Source: Dichetophora obliterata
Lineage: Eukaryota > Arthropoda > Insecta > Diptera > Sciomyzidae
Direction: 5' to 3'
DNA: 64,000 nt
Assembly: GCA_963920525.1 (NCBI GenBank)
Contig: OY986438.1
Span: forward strand, 194,337,962-194,401,961
In this document: piece after piece, positions 11,672-23,114 of the stretch
How the letters are laid out: every line of letters starts with the position of its first letter
Numbering within the stretch: position 1 is the first letter of the stretch
Position numbers and translations under genes: made by a program
The notes under the pieces: generated by a model
Databases searched by the model: none
Told to the model about the DNA's origin: nothing
What the model saw: only the letters and a program-made list of their open reading frames with translations

Positions 11672-11939
11672 CTTTTGCATAGGGATGTGCAACTGCCAGC
11701 AAAAGTCGACTTCGACTTTTTTAACCGTTGAAAATGTAAAAGTCGCCTTTTTGAACCTTTAGAAGACGAATTTTAAACTTTATCGACTTTTTTTTTAAAT
11801 ATTTTTGTACCGCTTTTGTAGGGCAGTTAAGAAGCAAATGATTCAATATGAAAAATGTGTTTTATTGTTAAAAAATAAACAAAAACATGGTACTTTCAGT
11901 TAATAAATAATATAGAAAAAAAACAAAATATTGCCATTT

Positions 11940-12190
11940 CTTCTAATGAATAATTTTTCCCGGGTAATCGGAAGGGGGAGAGTTAACTTTCAAGATAAAG
12001 TTTAAGGACAGTTTGGAAATTTTTAATCCAAATTTCTTCATCAACCGTCAATATTTATGAAAGTAAAAAAAAGATATGATCAGCCCAATTCTGAATGATT
12101 TTTCCCGGGGAATCGGAAAAGGGAGGTTTAATTTTTAAGATAAAGTTCAAAAACATTTTGGAAATTTTTAATGCCAATTTGTTCATTGTT
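11940..12190 (+). repeat. Two tandem copies of a ~137-bp repeat
   Basis: A block running from TTCTGAATGATTTTTCCCGGG through AAGATAAAGTT to TTTTGGAAATTTTTAAT is present twice in tandem. A further copy of the same motif lies at about 50483-50578. Non-coding. Confidence 0.55.
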
Positions 12191-12317
12191 CGTTGTAATA
12201 TTTGCAGTAATTATTTATGTACTGCTGCTTACCAAGGTGAAAGATTGCTTGAGAACACTCACGGATATTTTGAAATGCGTGCTTTTTGAACCTAGGATCT
12301 AGAAGTGTTAAAGATGC

Positions 12318-12438
12318 GTATAATAAAAAAAATAGACCGGCCATTTCAGCCCTTGGAACTTGGACTTTGACCTAGCTTCTATTGATCAATTGTGTTGTGC
12401 GTGTTATTAAATGTTTGATCACAAATGACCGAGAACTG
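12318..12438. repeat. Inverted copy of the repeat at 2193-2311
   Basis: Reverse complement of the 2193-2311 repeat, with GACCTAGCTTCTATTGATCA at its centre. Located inside the hAT-like element. Confidence 0.7.
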
Positions 12439-12566
12439 AACCTACGTGTTTTATGCCGACTCCCAGCATTGTTACCCAGTATTGTTGATATTTCTATGTG
12501 TTGTAATGTTTTTTTTTTTTCAAAACAAAATTTTAAGCTCAAAAATAATAAATTTTGATAAAAAAT

Positions 12567-13214
12567 AGCTGCGTTCCTTTCGCCTTAATATAATCGCGAT
12601 AACAAATTTTCTCAAAGGAACGGCAAGAAAAACGACTCGTAGAGGACACTACCGTTGCAGTCAAAGCTCAATTCAAACAAGCAATCATGATACAATAACT
12701 ATTAGGTGTCATGAGAACGTGTGTCGTTCAAAACTGTTGTGAACTGTTATGGTGGCGATACCTTAGTGAACGATGTTTTCCTCTGAATGTGTTTTACTCT
12801 AAACTTCAGAAAAATTGTAAATTATTTAATTTAATTATTAATATTATGCAATTATATAAACAATTTAAGTGCAATTGTTGGCTCCGCTGAATGCGTCCAA
12901 TGTGTGTGACACACGTGGTTTGTTTTGTTTTCTCTTGTTTAACATTCGATGGTCGCAGCTCGTGAGAAAATAGGTAGCTGTCACGGCTACCTTATAGTCA
13001 TTGCATCAAACAAATAAAATATTAAAAAAATGAAATGACAGCTCATAAAAATATACATGTGCGGCACCTGTGTTTCAAATTTTTTATAGGCTATATCACA
13101 ATTTTATATGGATAGCCAAAATAATCCTATTTGTTATAGGATTATTATTTTTGTTTTTGCTTTGCATGTAAAAAAAAATAATCTGGATTATTTTGAAGCG
13201 AATGGAACGCAGCT
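12567..13214. mobile_element. MITE, TIR AGCTGCGTTCC, 3-bp TSD AAT
   Basis: Ends AGCTGCGTTCCTTTCGCCTT and, reversed, AGCTGCGTTCCATTCGCTTC, flanked by AAT on both sides (12564-12566 and 13215-13217). 648 bp, no coding content. The 3-bp duplication would fit a PIF/Harbinger-type origin, although the target is not the usual TWA. Confidence 0.6.
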
Positions 13215-13316
13215 AATGTCAACTGCTTTTCAAATAGTGACAATTTCATCAGAACATTTTGTTGATGCTTTGTCACACTTCCACTTACAGTCATTTATCG
13301 AATCAAGAGTTGCCAA

Positions 13317-13621
13317 GTCCTGGTTTACACACGTCAAGACTTGATGGTTAAGTTCTTTGTTTCAAGATGATCGACGCATGTGGAAAGGGGAAAGAACAAA
13401 CTTGAACGTACCGTCAATTCTTTGAACTGTCATTGCTCGTTTCTTTGTTCTATGCATACATTTTCTTGATTTCTTTTCATCCATTCTGACAGTTCGATCG
13501 AGCTCGCTCTCAAGTGCCACAACCTTATAAATGAGCCTTGGACGAGAGTAAATTGAATCGCAAGTTTAAAAGGGAATATGCAAAACTTGACCGTCAATTC
13601 TTGACGAGTGTAAACCAGGAC
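13317..13621. mobile_element. MITE, TIR GTCCTGGTTTACAC, 3-bp TSD CAA
   Basis: Ends GTCCTGGTTTACACACGTCA and, reversed, GTCCTGGTTTACACTCGTCA, each followed by AGA. Flanked by CAA at 13314-13316 and 13622-13624. 305 bp, non-coding. Confidence 0.7.
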
Positions 13622-13806
13622 CAACGCATCTTTATTTGTTGTTAAACAGCTATTTCGTTTATTAGTTTAGAGAAGACAGTTCTCAGATTGGTGTTAAGGT
13701 TTTTGTTTCGCATAAAACGAAAGAAGTCGAAAGCAAAAGTCGACTTTCGACTTTTTTTAATATCAGAACGTCGATTGCAAAAGGTCGAAAATTATCAAGC
13801 AAAAGT

Positions 13807-13833
13807 AGTAGTAGTAGTAGTAGTAGTAGTACT
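13807..13833 (+). repeat. (AGT)n microsatellite, 3' tail of the retroelement
   Basis: Eight to nine AGT units immediately next to the left TSD. On the minus strand this is the terminal (ACT)n tail of the retroelement, a short tandem tail in place of poly-A. Confidence 0.8.
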
Positions 13834-15051
13834 TTATTGAGTCTTATACAAAACGATAATACAAGAAAACTACAAACAATTGCTTAATTGTAAACTTAGC
13901 GGCTATTATAGTATGGCCTGCACAATCGGTTACTTTATCAAGTAAATTAATAAACTGAATGCCACATGGCTTACATCTTAATATAGACAAGTTTTACTCC
14001 TGCTCACTGAGTAATAAAATTATAGCATATGACGAGTGTCATTCAAGTGTATACAAAAATTTCTAAAAACTACTATAAGAAAGAGTGAGACAACGACCAG
14101 CATGACCGTGGCAGTTTGGCATGCTAAAATTAAATCTACTTTATACAATACAAAATCGTTGCTACTTTCTCGATTGAGATTGCTATGAGTAAAAGAGTGC
14201 AATAATGGATACATCAATACAGTAGTATAACTTTAAAGTTAAAAACGAATACACAGCAAAATTGTGTAACAATTACAAATAAGGAAAATACGATGAGCCT
14301 TCGTAACATGTAATTTTAACAAAGCAAAATAGCTATCGCTAATAATTCATAGTTTTATCTTATACACTGTCTTTGAATAAAATCAATAGTGCAATATTAG
14401 AAAAAGTATAAAGATTGAAAACATGAACAGCAATTGTGTTTCCTCATGGAAACCATTACTTAACTTTGAAGAACAGATATGTATAAACATGTAGTTAATA
14501 AATTTAAAATTCAATAATTCAGTTATAGTTACATATAAATAACGGTAAATATATAGAGTAAATATATAATTACACATTTCTCTTTAGTTGTTTTTTTATC
14601 TTACGGTAACCATCGTACAGTACAATAAGGCATATATATATATATATATATTAAATAATAAAGTCAGGTACTTGAGTTTTATCAAAATATTAATAAAAAG
14701 TAGGCTTTGTCCAACAACATCATTAGTGTTTTCTTTAAAAATATTCCAAAGAACGAATTTAAATAAGATGAAGTAAAAAGAAACAAAATTTATCCCCGGT
14801 TATGTCCTGGAAGTGCTTTCAAAAAGTAAGGTAAGGGTGATCCATAAGAGCTCGACTCGAGATCTTCCATCATCACTCCAATCGGAGACCGGTAAGGCGA
14901 AGAAAAAGTTACAAAATTAAAAGACATTATATATCATTTACAATAATTTCATTTAGAAGCTCTAAATAAGACATTCTTTTTTCCTGGATAGAAGCACAGC
15001 TCTTAATATTTCTCATAAAACTCTCAATTTTTCCCAGGAGACCCTGTACAC

Positions 15052-16462
15052 TCACTCCAAACAAATCCTTGGAAAGATTAAAAATTGATTCAACACATTA
15101 TCTTTAGAATGATTAACATTCTTTGGTATTGCAATTGAAGAGGGACCATCCTGCCCTCTAAAGAGGCTGGCGTAGGACACCGTTAAGGGCGGAGGCACTT
15201 TAGAAGCAATGAAAACATTTTCAGCTCTCAACTTCGAGTTAGCTTTCGCCTTCTGCAATAATTCTTTTCTGCACAATGAGTACTTTTTGCACTTCTCACA
15301 GCCCCTGTAGTTGGCAGGGTGGCCCCTCTTGCAATTAACACAAAAAGATTTCTGCCCAGACACGATCGCTACACTGCATTCCCCTGGAAGGTGCTCATTA
15401 TTGCATTTGATGCATTTATAATCACCGGCGCAATTCATCGCCATATGGCCGAACTGCTGGCATCGTCTGCATTGAATGGGCCCTGAGTTACCTTTCGGTT
15501 TTTCCCAGAACTCCTGCGTATTAAACATAAACTTTATTTTCAACACCTCAGATTTATTCTTCCCTGAAAGAAGTCTTACCAAGAATAAGTCATACTTTTT
15601 TGCTCTCTCCGTGAACGAGGCGTAACCAGTCTAGAAACCTTTTCTACCCCACCAGGAATTAACGCAAGCAATTCGTCAAGGACCTCTGACTCCTCATACC
15701 CAGACGAGAGACCTCTCAAAACCAAATTCACATTTTTTTCCTCCTTAGGAGTAAATGAATAGGCCTGAATTCCAGGACTAGCTCTGATCTTCTCGAGCAG
15801 AGCCCGATGGATCCTGAGGACCCTGTCCTCAATGAAAAATTTACTTTTTGTCCTAAGTTAACAACTTTAAAAACAACATTTTTTTCTCAAATAAAAACAA
15901 GTTGCCTAACATCTACATTTTTAATGAAAATTGGTGGACAAAACCTACCTTTTTTTCCTTGAGAAATCCTTATATTCGAATTTACGTCACTGGTTTCTTC
16001 TTTGTTGTTGACCGCTTCAACGTTCGCTGCCTCCGCTTGCGCCTCACTCTGCAACACCGGATACTGTTTCCGCATCTGCTTACTTGAATTCTCCTTAAGA
16101 GCAATTTCATTAAAAATCGCAAAGCGAGTATCTCTTTTTAGAGGGGCATTCTCCTCAACAGATATGCTGCTACCTGAGGAACGTCTTGTTCTTGAACGTT
16201 TGGCAACCTCCTGCCAATCTTGTTGCATTGCTTCAACAATTTGTTGAGTGTTTAACTCCAACATTTTAGACTCGCAATTTAATGCAGTTTTCATCTTCTG
16301 CAGATGTTCATTATGCTGTGGCTGTGCTGTACAGGATGACAGAGCAACCAGTTGGTGTGCCCCTTCAGTTTTTCTAGGGCTAATCATACTAGCCGATTTT
16401 AATATTTTATTAATGCCACCATATTTGAATGATCTTATAATTTTAGAATATTTCTTATTCAT
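15052..16462 (-). pseudogene. Jockey-type ORF1 (Gag) with three CCHC zinc knuckles, frame-broken
   Basis: Three blocks on the minus strand in different frames. 16462-15887 is the N-terminal part, hydrophilic, ending RFCPPIFIKNVDVRQLV. About 15845-15600 reads FFIEDRVLRIHRALLEKI then YSFTPKEEKNVNLVLRGL, the fold that precedes the knuckles in Jockey-clade Gag. 15582-15052 carries the zinc-binding repeats CRRCQQFGHMAMNC, CIKCNNEHLPGEC and CVNCKRGHPANYRGC. In the family, Gag packages element RNA. At least two frameshifts and an in-frame stop at about 15583 break it. Confidence 0.8.
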
Positions 16463-16773
16463 TCTATACTAAAAACATTATTGGATGTAAAATTCCCGCG
16501 TTTTCAAAAATGTTTGCGCTATTTTTAGGAATTTTATCCGCTAAGTTTTGCACCAACACACACCCACACACAGCCTCAGCCGCTGCGTCGACGTCAGAGC
16601 CCTCGCTGACAGTGTGAAACGGTAACGGCACGTCCAAATCTTTACCCAATCTCAAATATCCAATTGTCAGTCGATCCCAAAATGCATGGAGCCACCAGCA
16701 ATACCAGCCCAGTCCACAAGCGATTCACAAGTAAAAATGCTGCGTCAGCAACTCAGAAAATAGCAGCCATCAG

Positions 16774-17500
16774 TAGGGCTGCCAGGTCCTGATCTCCACG
16801 CGGGTTGTCCTGATTTTCAGCCTAAAATTGTGCGTCCCGCGAAGACCTCACGCGGGACGCCAAATGTCCCGATTTCTTGAAAAACAATTTTATTTTGTAA
16901 TATTTTCACTATTTTTTAAAAATACTTCCTACGTTTTTATTTCTTCATGACTAAATTTGTAGATTTTTTTGTACGCCACTAATTAATTCAACCGAATCGC
17001 ATACGTTTTAAGCAACCGAACAGTGCGTGAAATAAAGAAAAAGGAAGCGAATAAAACAATAACATCATGCTTTGTGGATATTGTTAATTTTGCTTTGCTC
17101 ATTTTCACCCACGATGTTCTTTAAGTTTAACATATCGCATCCTTTTCTAGCAATCAAACATAGTATAACCGAAAAAAACAATAAGTGCATTATGTAAAAT
17201 ACATTATAAAATACAAATTTTGAATTTTCAGATATTAATATGGGTTAGTAAAAATATAAGTTTATTTTGTTACTATATTCATTTATTTGAGTTCTCTGTC
17301 AATGACTTTTGTTTAAAATACAAAATTTCTTATTTAAAGTTACATACAACTCGAAAAAATCGATTTTCAGTAAACGTATTTAATTTTTTTTGTTATTCTA
17401 AGCGTACTGGACTATTGCGTCTCTGTCCCGATTTTTTGCTTATGTCCCATTTTTTTTTGGAAAATCCCGATTTTTTAAAAAAATAAACCTGGCAGCCCTA
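16774..17500. mobile_element. hAT-like MITE, TIR TAGGGCTGCCAGGT
   Basis: Ends TAGGGCTGCCAGGT and exact reverse complement ACCTGGCAGCCCTA. Flanks GCCATCAG and GCCACCAT agree at 6 of 8 positions, suggesting a worn 8-bp TSD. Just inside each end are TGTCCCGATTTTTT-type motifs in opposite orientation. 727 bp, inserted in the 5' region of the Gag-only retroelement. Confidence 0.65.
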
Positions 17501-17728
17501 GCCACCATTACCATCGCAGTACAATTAAATTTGTCAATAAATACAATACGCGTTCGAAATTTTAATATTAATTTATTTATTAGTTTTATTTAAACATGAA
17601 AAAAACTCAAAAAGTATATGCGCTTTTTAGCAGCTAAAAAATTTTCCATCCACTTTACAAGATGGTCTTCGTTCTTTTTGTTATCAAGCAAAAGTCGACT
17701 ATCAACTTGCACATCCCTAACTTTTGCA

Positions 17729-18166
17729 TACAACTTAAAATTACCGAGATTTTAAACAAAAAACTAGTAGGGGCTAATTTTTACTACAAAGAATTTAATA
17801 AGTTGTTATTAATGTATCTCCAAAAATAATGGCCAATATTTTACTTACAAATCCCAAATTATTTCATTCTTATATCCATATATTTTAGCAAATTCCGTTT
17901 GAATATCAAAAATTGTACGTGACATCTTTATAATTTTCTGATATACTTATATACATATATATTAACACAAAAGCAGAAAGAAAATAAGTCGCGACACGAA
18001 GCTAAAACACTATTGACTCAAACAAAAAACAGAACTGTTCTTTAATTGTTACGTTTAGCAAATTATATTTTTATAACTACGCTGACAAATTGGTGTACAT
18101 TTATCTACACTGTTTGTGAGCAGTAATAACACATACATATGTACTAATATCATATATCATATATTC
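17729..18166. other. No gene seen
   Basis: AT-rich spacer between the hAT-like element and the left end of P-type element E3. Confidence 0.45.
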
Positions 18167-18582
18167 TATAGAAATAAGAGATAAGGAACCCAGTGGCGAA
18201 AGTTGTCTTTGAAGACGTAGTCTTTGTAGCCGTCGTAGAAGACAACGAAGTAACAATGCTGATTTTTTGCTGGACATGTATTCATGAATTCAGAATCAAA
18301 ATAAATCGTATGAATGTATCGATATTTGAATTGGAATCAGACAGTTTTTTATTTAAGCGTCAAAATATGAAAATATTGCGTCTGAAAATTTTGAATTGAG
18401 CTCAACTCTAAAATTAGTTACAAAAAAGTTTTTCTCGTCAGTTTTAAATTCAATTTTAGATACATAAAAAAATATTGGAAATAAAAAAGGAAAACAAAAC
18501 AAAATAAGTAAGGAAAGTAATCAATTGCGTTATTGAATAAATAAAAAGGAAAACTTTAATATTTAAATAAAGCATAAAAAGC

Positions 18583-19516
18583 ATTGTTAACCCATAAATG
18601 ACACGTTATTTTTTTTAGATTTTTCGGAAAAGTTTTTTAAAGAGACTTTGGAGAATTCAGGGTATAATTCAAGAGTAGCGACAACTCTCTTTTTTAATAG
18701 ATTTTATGGGATTAGCTATATGGATTTTGGCCTCCTTAATTCAGATCTGAAATATAGCAGTCTGCTCGAAATTGGTTTAGAAGTTGCACGCCTCCAAAGT
18801 TGGAAAAAATTGCCTACAAATCTTGCTATTTTTTCAACAAAACTACTATTTATGGAAATAATAACAAAGGTAATGGCAGTACCTATTCAACAAGATATCA
18901 AACATAAAAATCCATGCATAAATTTTTAAGATATAACCATTTTTAGTGCAGTGCTTTAGTAAAAGGAAAACCACTAGTTTGTCAGACAAATTGTATATAT
19001 AAGAATAGTTACAGTGGCTCACAGCTTATTTTATGCAGTGCATACTTTAAACTTTAGGGCTTTATAAAAAGAAAACTAACAAGAATACAAACGATAATAT
19101 GGTGTCATTTAAAAGAGCAAAAAGTCTAGTTAAATAAAGATTTTTCATTAATTGTGAATACATATATTTAGTTGTTTAAAAAATAAAGCCCTAAAATTGA
19201 AAGCATGCACTGCATAAAATAAGTTGTGAGCCACTGTATATATTTTAAAGTTATGCATGGAATTTCATGTTTGATACCTCATTGAATAGGTACTCGCATT
19301 ACTTTTCTTTTGATACATGCAGAACACTAAAAAAACAGCAAGATTTGTAGGCCATTTTTTCAACTTTGGAGGCCTATAACTTCTTAATCAATTGCGAGCG
19401 GCCTGAAATTTTTTCTATTCTTGAATTATACCCTGAACTCTTCAAAATCTCGTTGAAAAAAACTTTGCCAAAAAATGTAAAAAAAAAATTTAGTGTGTCG
19501 TTTAAGGGTTAACAAT
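18583..19516. repeat. Foldback repeat with ~350-bp arms
   Basis: The left arm starts ATTGTTAACCCATAAATGAC and the right arm, reversed, ATTGTTAACCCTTAAACGAC. The arms share TTCAGGGTATAATTCAAGA, GGCCTCC/CCTCCAAAGTTG and ATACCTATTCAA blocks. A MITE (19012-19236) sits between or at the end of the arms. Non-coding. Confidence 0.65.
19012..19236. mobile_element. Tc1/mariner-like MITE, TA target
   Basis: Ends CAGTGGCTCACAGCTTATTT and, reversed, CAGTGGCTCACAACTTATTT, both continuing TATGCAGTGCAT. Flanked by TA on each side. 225 bp, no ORF. Confidence 0.8.
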
Positions 19517-19808
19517 ATTACTCAAATCAAAAAGCAGAGATATTAAGTAAAAGGTTGTATTTTTTTTGCAGATGTTGCGCACAACACTCAAGATGACAAA
19601 AAATAAAGTGCATTAACAAGAAAACCAGAAAGCCAAAAACTGAATTTTACTGCATTTTTAACTTTTTTTTTATTATCATAAACTATTTTAAAATAAATGT
19701 CTGCTTGTAATCATACATTTTTGCATTCATCCTTTATTCCGATTCCTAAAAAAGAAATACATATATCAAGGAGAGGTTTCTAGCGAACGCGTACATTTAG
19801 TATGACAA

Positions 19809-19923
19809 GGATCCCATCCGTCGTCAACGACCTGGATCCCTTTCTTCGTCGACGTCGTGGATTCAATCCGTCGTCAACGACGTGGATCCCTTCTTTCGTC
19901 GACGACGTGACTCCAATCCGTCG
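19809..19923 (+). repeat. CG-rich ~50-bp minisatellite with GTCGTCGACGAC palindromes
   Basis: At least two tandem units of the form CCGTCGTCAACGACxTGGATCCC…CGTCGACGxCGTG…, far more GC-rich than its surroundings. The same unit resumes at 27164-27220 on the other side of the Transib insertion, so the element landed inside this array. Confidence 0.75.
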
Positions 19924-20854
19924 CACAGTGAGCTATTTGCAGGGTCTAGCCGGTAAAAATCAAAATGAATTTTATGTGTTTTAATGATTCAGACATAATA
20001 AGAATTGTCCAATTAGATAAAAAAAGTAGCCATGGGTGTTTTGAACCGTCCACTAGCCATAATTTTGCAGGTCAAAGATGAAGTTTCAAAAACTATTTTT
20101 TTCAATTGCATGCGCATTAAAGACATCTTATTCAAATTATTCTCATTTTTAGAACAAACGCTGCTCTATAATTATGGGTGGAACATATTTTGCTTAAAAA
20201 GATATGCTCGTTTTAATAAAAATAACAACAATTATCATATCTTTAGAGAAGTGCCTATAAAGTTGTCTCACATTAGAGGTTTTCTCGATGAAAATTAGCA
20301 TAATATTTGATATAAGTTGGACCATCTCATTGGTGACATAAAGAGACATAAACTTGAAACTTCGCTAAAACACTCTTTTCGTTGTATTCTCTTATATCGT
20401 GAATGATTTATACTTCGCACGACTTCGCATCAATGTAATATTTCAAGTCAAAGGGCAAACTACCATAATTTTAAGCATTTTTGGAATTTGGCGGCCGTTT
20501 TGGTACAAAGAAGGTCGTATTGACCTATTTTTTGAAGTCCCCATAAAATTTCCAACATTTTGATAGATGCACGCCACAAAAGCCAAAATTAGCTATTCAC
20601 AATATAAGCAAGATGCATCATAGAAATAAAATATAAGGAAATGGTGTTACCCTCACATACAGTGTATGTGTACTGCGGTATGTTTCGTGAATTGACACTT
20701 AGTTTTGACGAATAGTTTTTTGACACTTGGATCGTTCTGTCAGTCGAAGTATGAGATAAAAAAATTACTTATATTAAATGCTTAATTAAAAGCTATTTTT
20801 ATTGATAATTTCAGTGAGATTAGTAAAGTTTATGATATAAACAACTATACAAAC

Positions 20855-20922
20855 ATGCGTTGTGCTGTAAAAAACTGTTCAAGTAGTCAAAACTTGAAGA
20901 ATAATGTGGTTTCCTTCCATAG
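20855..20922 (+). pseudogene. THAP-domain first exon of P-element transposase (E1)
   Basis: ATG followed by MRCAVKNCSSSQNLK and VVSFHR, ending in a GTAAGA donor. It supplies the first two zinc ligands (Cys3 and Cys8) of the C2CH THAP finger, the DNA-binding domain of P transposase. The exon with the remaining ligands is absent from this copy, so no finger can form. Confidence 0.75.
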
Positions 20923-21078
20923 GTAAGAATATGAACACCAGTTGGATTTTTTAAACGGAACAACGTTATTTATAATTTATTATTGTGTTTAAAAAAGTTA
21001 TTTAAAGTGAAAATTTGTGCATTTTCAATTGAAAATAAGTGAAAAAAAGCAAATTGGAGTACGTTGTTTCTGCGCCAA

Positions 21079-21657
21079 CCCTCCAGGAAAAATCGGAAGG
21101 CTTCCATTTTAAAGTGATAAAGAAACATTCCCCACCGTATCTTTTGAAAGCTTAAGGGTATTTTTGTATTTATATTGTTTCCCCACCGCATCTTTTGGAA
21201 GCTTAAGGGTAGTTTTGTATTTATATTGTTTCCAAACCACTTCTTTAAGAATGCATGTGGAAACTTTTATTTATTGTCAAGCAATGACAATAGAAAATAT
21301 TAATACCATTGTTTTCTAGCCACTTATTGTAGAATTCGATAGTCTAGTGGTAGCGCGCTCGACTCTCGCTCAGGGGTCCCGGGTTCGAATCCTGGCCGAA
21401 TCCATTTTCATAACAAGGGAGAGGAATGTTTCCACATTAATTCTTTATACAGGGGAGAGGACTGCTTCCAATTCACTTTTGAGGACAGCGGAGAGAAATG
21501 TTTCCACATGACTTTTTAACACAGCGGGGAGGAATGTTTCCTTCTAATGACATGCTATGTTAAAAAAGTAATGGAGTGTGCAACAAAGGGGAATGATTCC
21601 TACATTCCATGGAATGTTTCCTGGTAACATCCGGGAATGCTCACATTTCCTGGTGGG
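21079..21657 (+). mobile_element. tRNA-carrying element X, copy 1 (TSD AA)
   Basis: 579 bp. Left end CCCTCCAGGAAAAATCGG, right end reversed CCCACCAGGAAATGTGAG. It splits E1 at GCGCCAA/AATTTTAAGG; E2 has the unsplit GCGCCAATTTTAAGG (complement at 47481-47490), proving a 2-bp AA duplication. The left half holds about 2.3 copies of a ~55-bp unit (TTCCCCACCGxATCTTTTG…). A tRNA-like gene is in the middle. The right half holds about four 40-45-bp units built on GGAGAGGAATGTTTCC. No ORF of its own. Confidence 0.85.
21332..21403 (+). tRNA. tRNA-Glu(CTC)-like gene inside element X1
   Basis: 72 nt with a Pol III A-box-like TAGTCTAGTGG and a perfect B box GGTTCGAATCC. T arm CCGGG/CCTGG with loop TTCGAAT. 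Loop CTCTCGC puts CTC at the anticodon, and the body resembles tRNA-Glu (GTCTAGTGG…GCTCTC…CCCGGGTTCGA). The acceptor stem has one or two mismatches, the D stem is weak and the anticodon stem has one mismatch, so it is probably tRNA-derived and not a working tRNA. It could still be a Pol III promoter. Confidence 0.5.
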
Positions 21658-22079
21658 AATTTTAAGGGATTGAAATGTCAAAGTGTTTGAGGGGCGTATT
21701 AAATTTACATATTTCCACTCATTTAAGGGCGCTCGTGTTTTCAGTGAAAGAATTTTGTTCACAAGTTCAGTTTATGGCCCACGCGTTAATAATTTTTTTT
21801 TCTTATTTTTATTATAGGTACTTGGGTCTCCTTAGTCCAAAAGTGCAATAATAAAATGTCGGTCTCAAATGGCTTAGGAGATAAAATTCGAGAAAGTTTC
21901 CAAATTCAGTGTATAATATGAAGTCTGTGGAATAAAGGCAAAAATAAAGAATAAAATAACGCAACATATAAAAAAATTTTTTAAATAAAATAAAAGGAAA
22001 TAAATATTTTATGTATTTATTTAAAATGGTGACGACATGGACTGTTCTTTTCTTAACGACCATAATTATTTAACAGATG

Positions 22080-22556
22080 CTAGATTTTAACTGAATATAC
22101 AGGTCATGTAGTTAAGTACATAGCAGGGTTTGTTGTGTTCAAATTGCAATCAATTCTGAAATGCAATGAATATAAAATAGATTTAGAGGGGGAAAGTAGC
22201 CAGGAATCGTTGATAAGTTTTAAATCAAAGGGGTATTTGAAAAATCCTTCAAAATCAGTTGAACCGTTTGCATTATTGCTGAAAAAGAACTACGCATACA
22301 AACAAAATTATTAGATAAAGACAAATCTATTTTGCATAAAATGTATTACAATAGAATTTTGTTGAACATACAACACTCTCTGCTTGGCAAAAGTATATTT
22401 GAGGGTCAGAGCATTCCGGTCATTTTAATATTGTAGAAAAATCTTTAATTTAAGTATTTTTAAAAACAAGATATTTTTATATATCTAAAATAAATAATGA
22501 AAAGCCAACTATAAGGCAAAAATTGCATAAAACAATTCATTTTAAAGGTGTTTAGA
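22080..22556 (+). pseudogene. P-element transposase C-terminal remnant (E1)
   Basis: Plus-strand equivalent of the 45613-46100 coding region of E2 (LTEYTGHVVKYIAGFVVFKL, then LEGESSQ, KSKGYLKNPSKSVE). Several frameshifts and stops break it. Confidence 0.75.
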
Positions 22557-23114
22557 AAGAAATTAATTTTATTTATCTTAACTTAATTTATTGAAATCTA
22601 TTTTTTATATATAATTTTTTAATATATAGAATTATTTATAATTTTATTAATATATAAAATTTAATGCATTAATATAAATGCATACAAACCCAGTAGATAG
22701 CTTTTACCATACATTTTTTACTTTACTAATATTCTTGTTTGCTCTCGGGTGAAATAGGCCTACTGGGGAACCGAACACCCAAAAAAAAAATCGGAAACGC
22801 ACCAAATTGTATACCTCAAGGGTGGTGTGGAAATACAATCTTTTATTGCTATTGGATAAGAACAAACAAAATAGCGAAAACTTTAATCCTAAATCTGTAA
22901 ATATGTTATTATAATCAGAAACCTTTTGGGCCTTTTTTTGTGATGCAACCGAATGCGACCGTATTTGAATGTTCATGTATTTGTGCGAACCAACACCAAT
23001 ATGGAAAATGCCGCACTTTTGTGATACTACACCACTTCCTTATATTTTACTTCTTTGAGATGCATACATAAAGTGGTCGCAGTAGAACTGCCTTGTACTT
23101 TATTTGTGTTATTT

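Larger units (their letters stand above)
13807..17680 (-). mobile_element. Jockey-type retroelement encoding only Gag (15-bp TSD)
   Basis: Flanked by a perfect 15-bp duplication TTATCAAGCAAAAGT (13792-13806 and 17681-17695), so both ends of the insertion are known. The minus-strand 3' end is a polyadenylation-like CAATAAAG followed by (TAC)n. The ORF1 (Gag) remnant lies at 16462-15052. From 15052 to the 3' end, about 1.2 kb, no endonuclease or reverse transcriptase motif is recognisable in any frame. The 5' part is interrupted by a hAT-like MITE (16774-17500). Confidence 0.7.
11680..17720. mobile_element. hAT-like element with 8-bp TSD CTTTTGCA, carrying nested insertions
   Basis: Left end TAGGGATGTGCAACTGCCAG; right end reversed (T)TAGGGATGTGCAAGTTGATA; both arms continue with an AGTCGACTTTTGCT-type motif. 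An exact 8-bp duplication CTTTTGCA lies at 11672-11679 and 17721-17728, the hAT signature. Excluding the retroelement inserted at 13807-17680, its own DNA is about 2.2 kb, including two MITEs. No hAT transposase remains. The central motif AAAGTCGACTTTCGACTTTT recurs near both ends. Confidence 0.75.
20619..23057 (+). mobile_element. P-superfamily element E1, non-autonomous, TSD AGATGCAT
   Basis: Left terminus CATAGAAATAAAATATAAGG, right terminus reversed CAAAGAAGTAAAATATAAGG. Exact 8-bp duplication AGATGCAT at 20611-20618 and 23058-23065, as expected for P elements (8-bp TSD). It retains the first THAP exon (20855-20922) and a decayed 3' transposase segment (about 22080-22556). The second THAP exon and the catalytic core are missing. 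Element X1 (21079-21657) interrupts its first intron. It is a relative of E2 at 45085-47920 and of E3. Confidence 0.9.

Noticed and set aside
20032..20298. 88-codon frame in the left part of the Transib element
   Set aside because: No similarity to transposase motifs and composition expected by chance.
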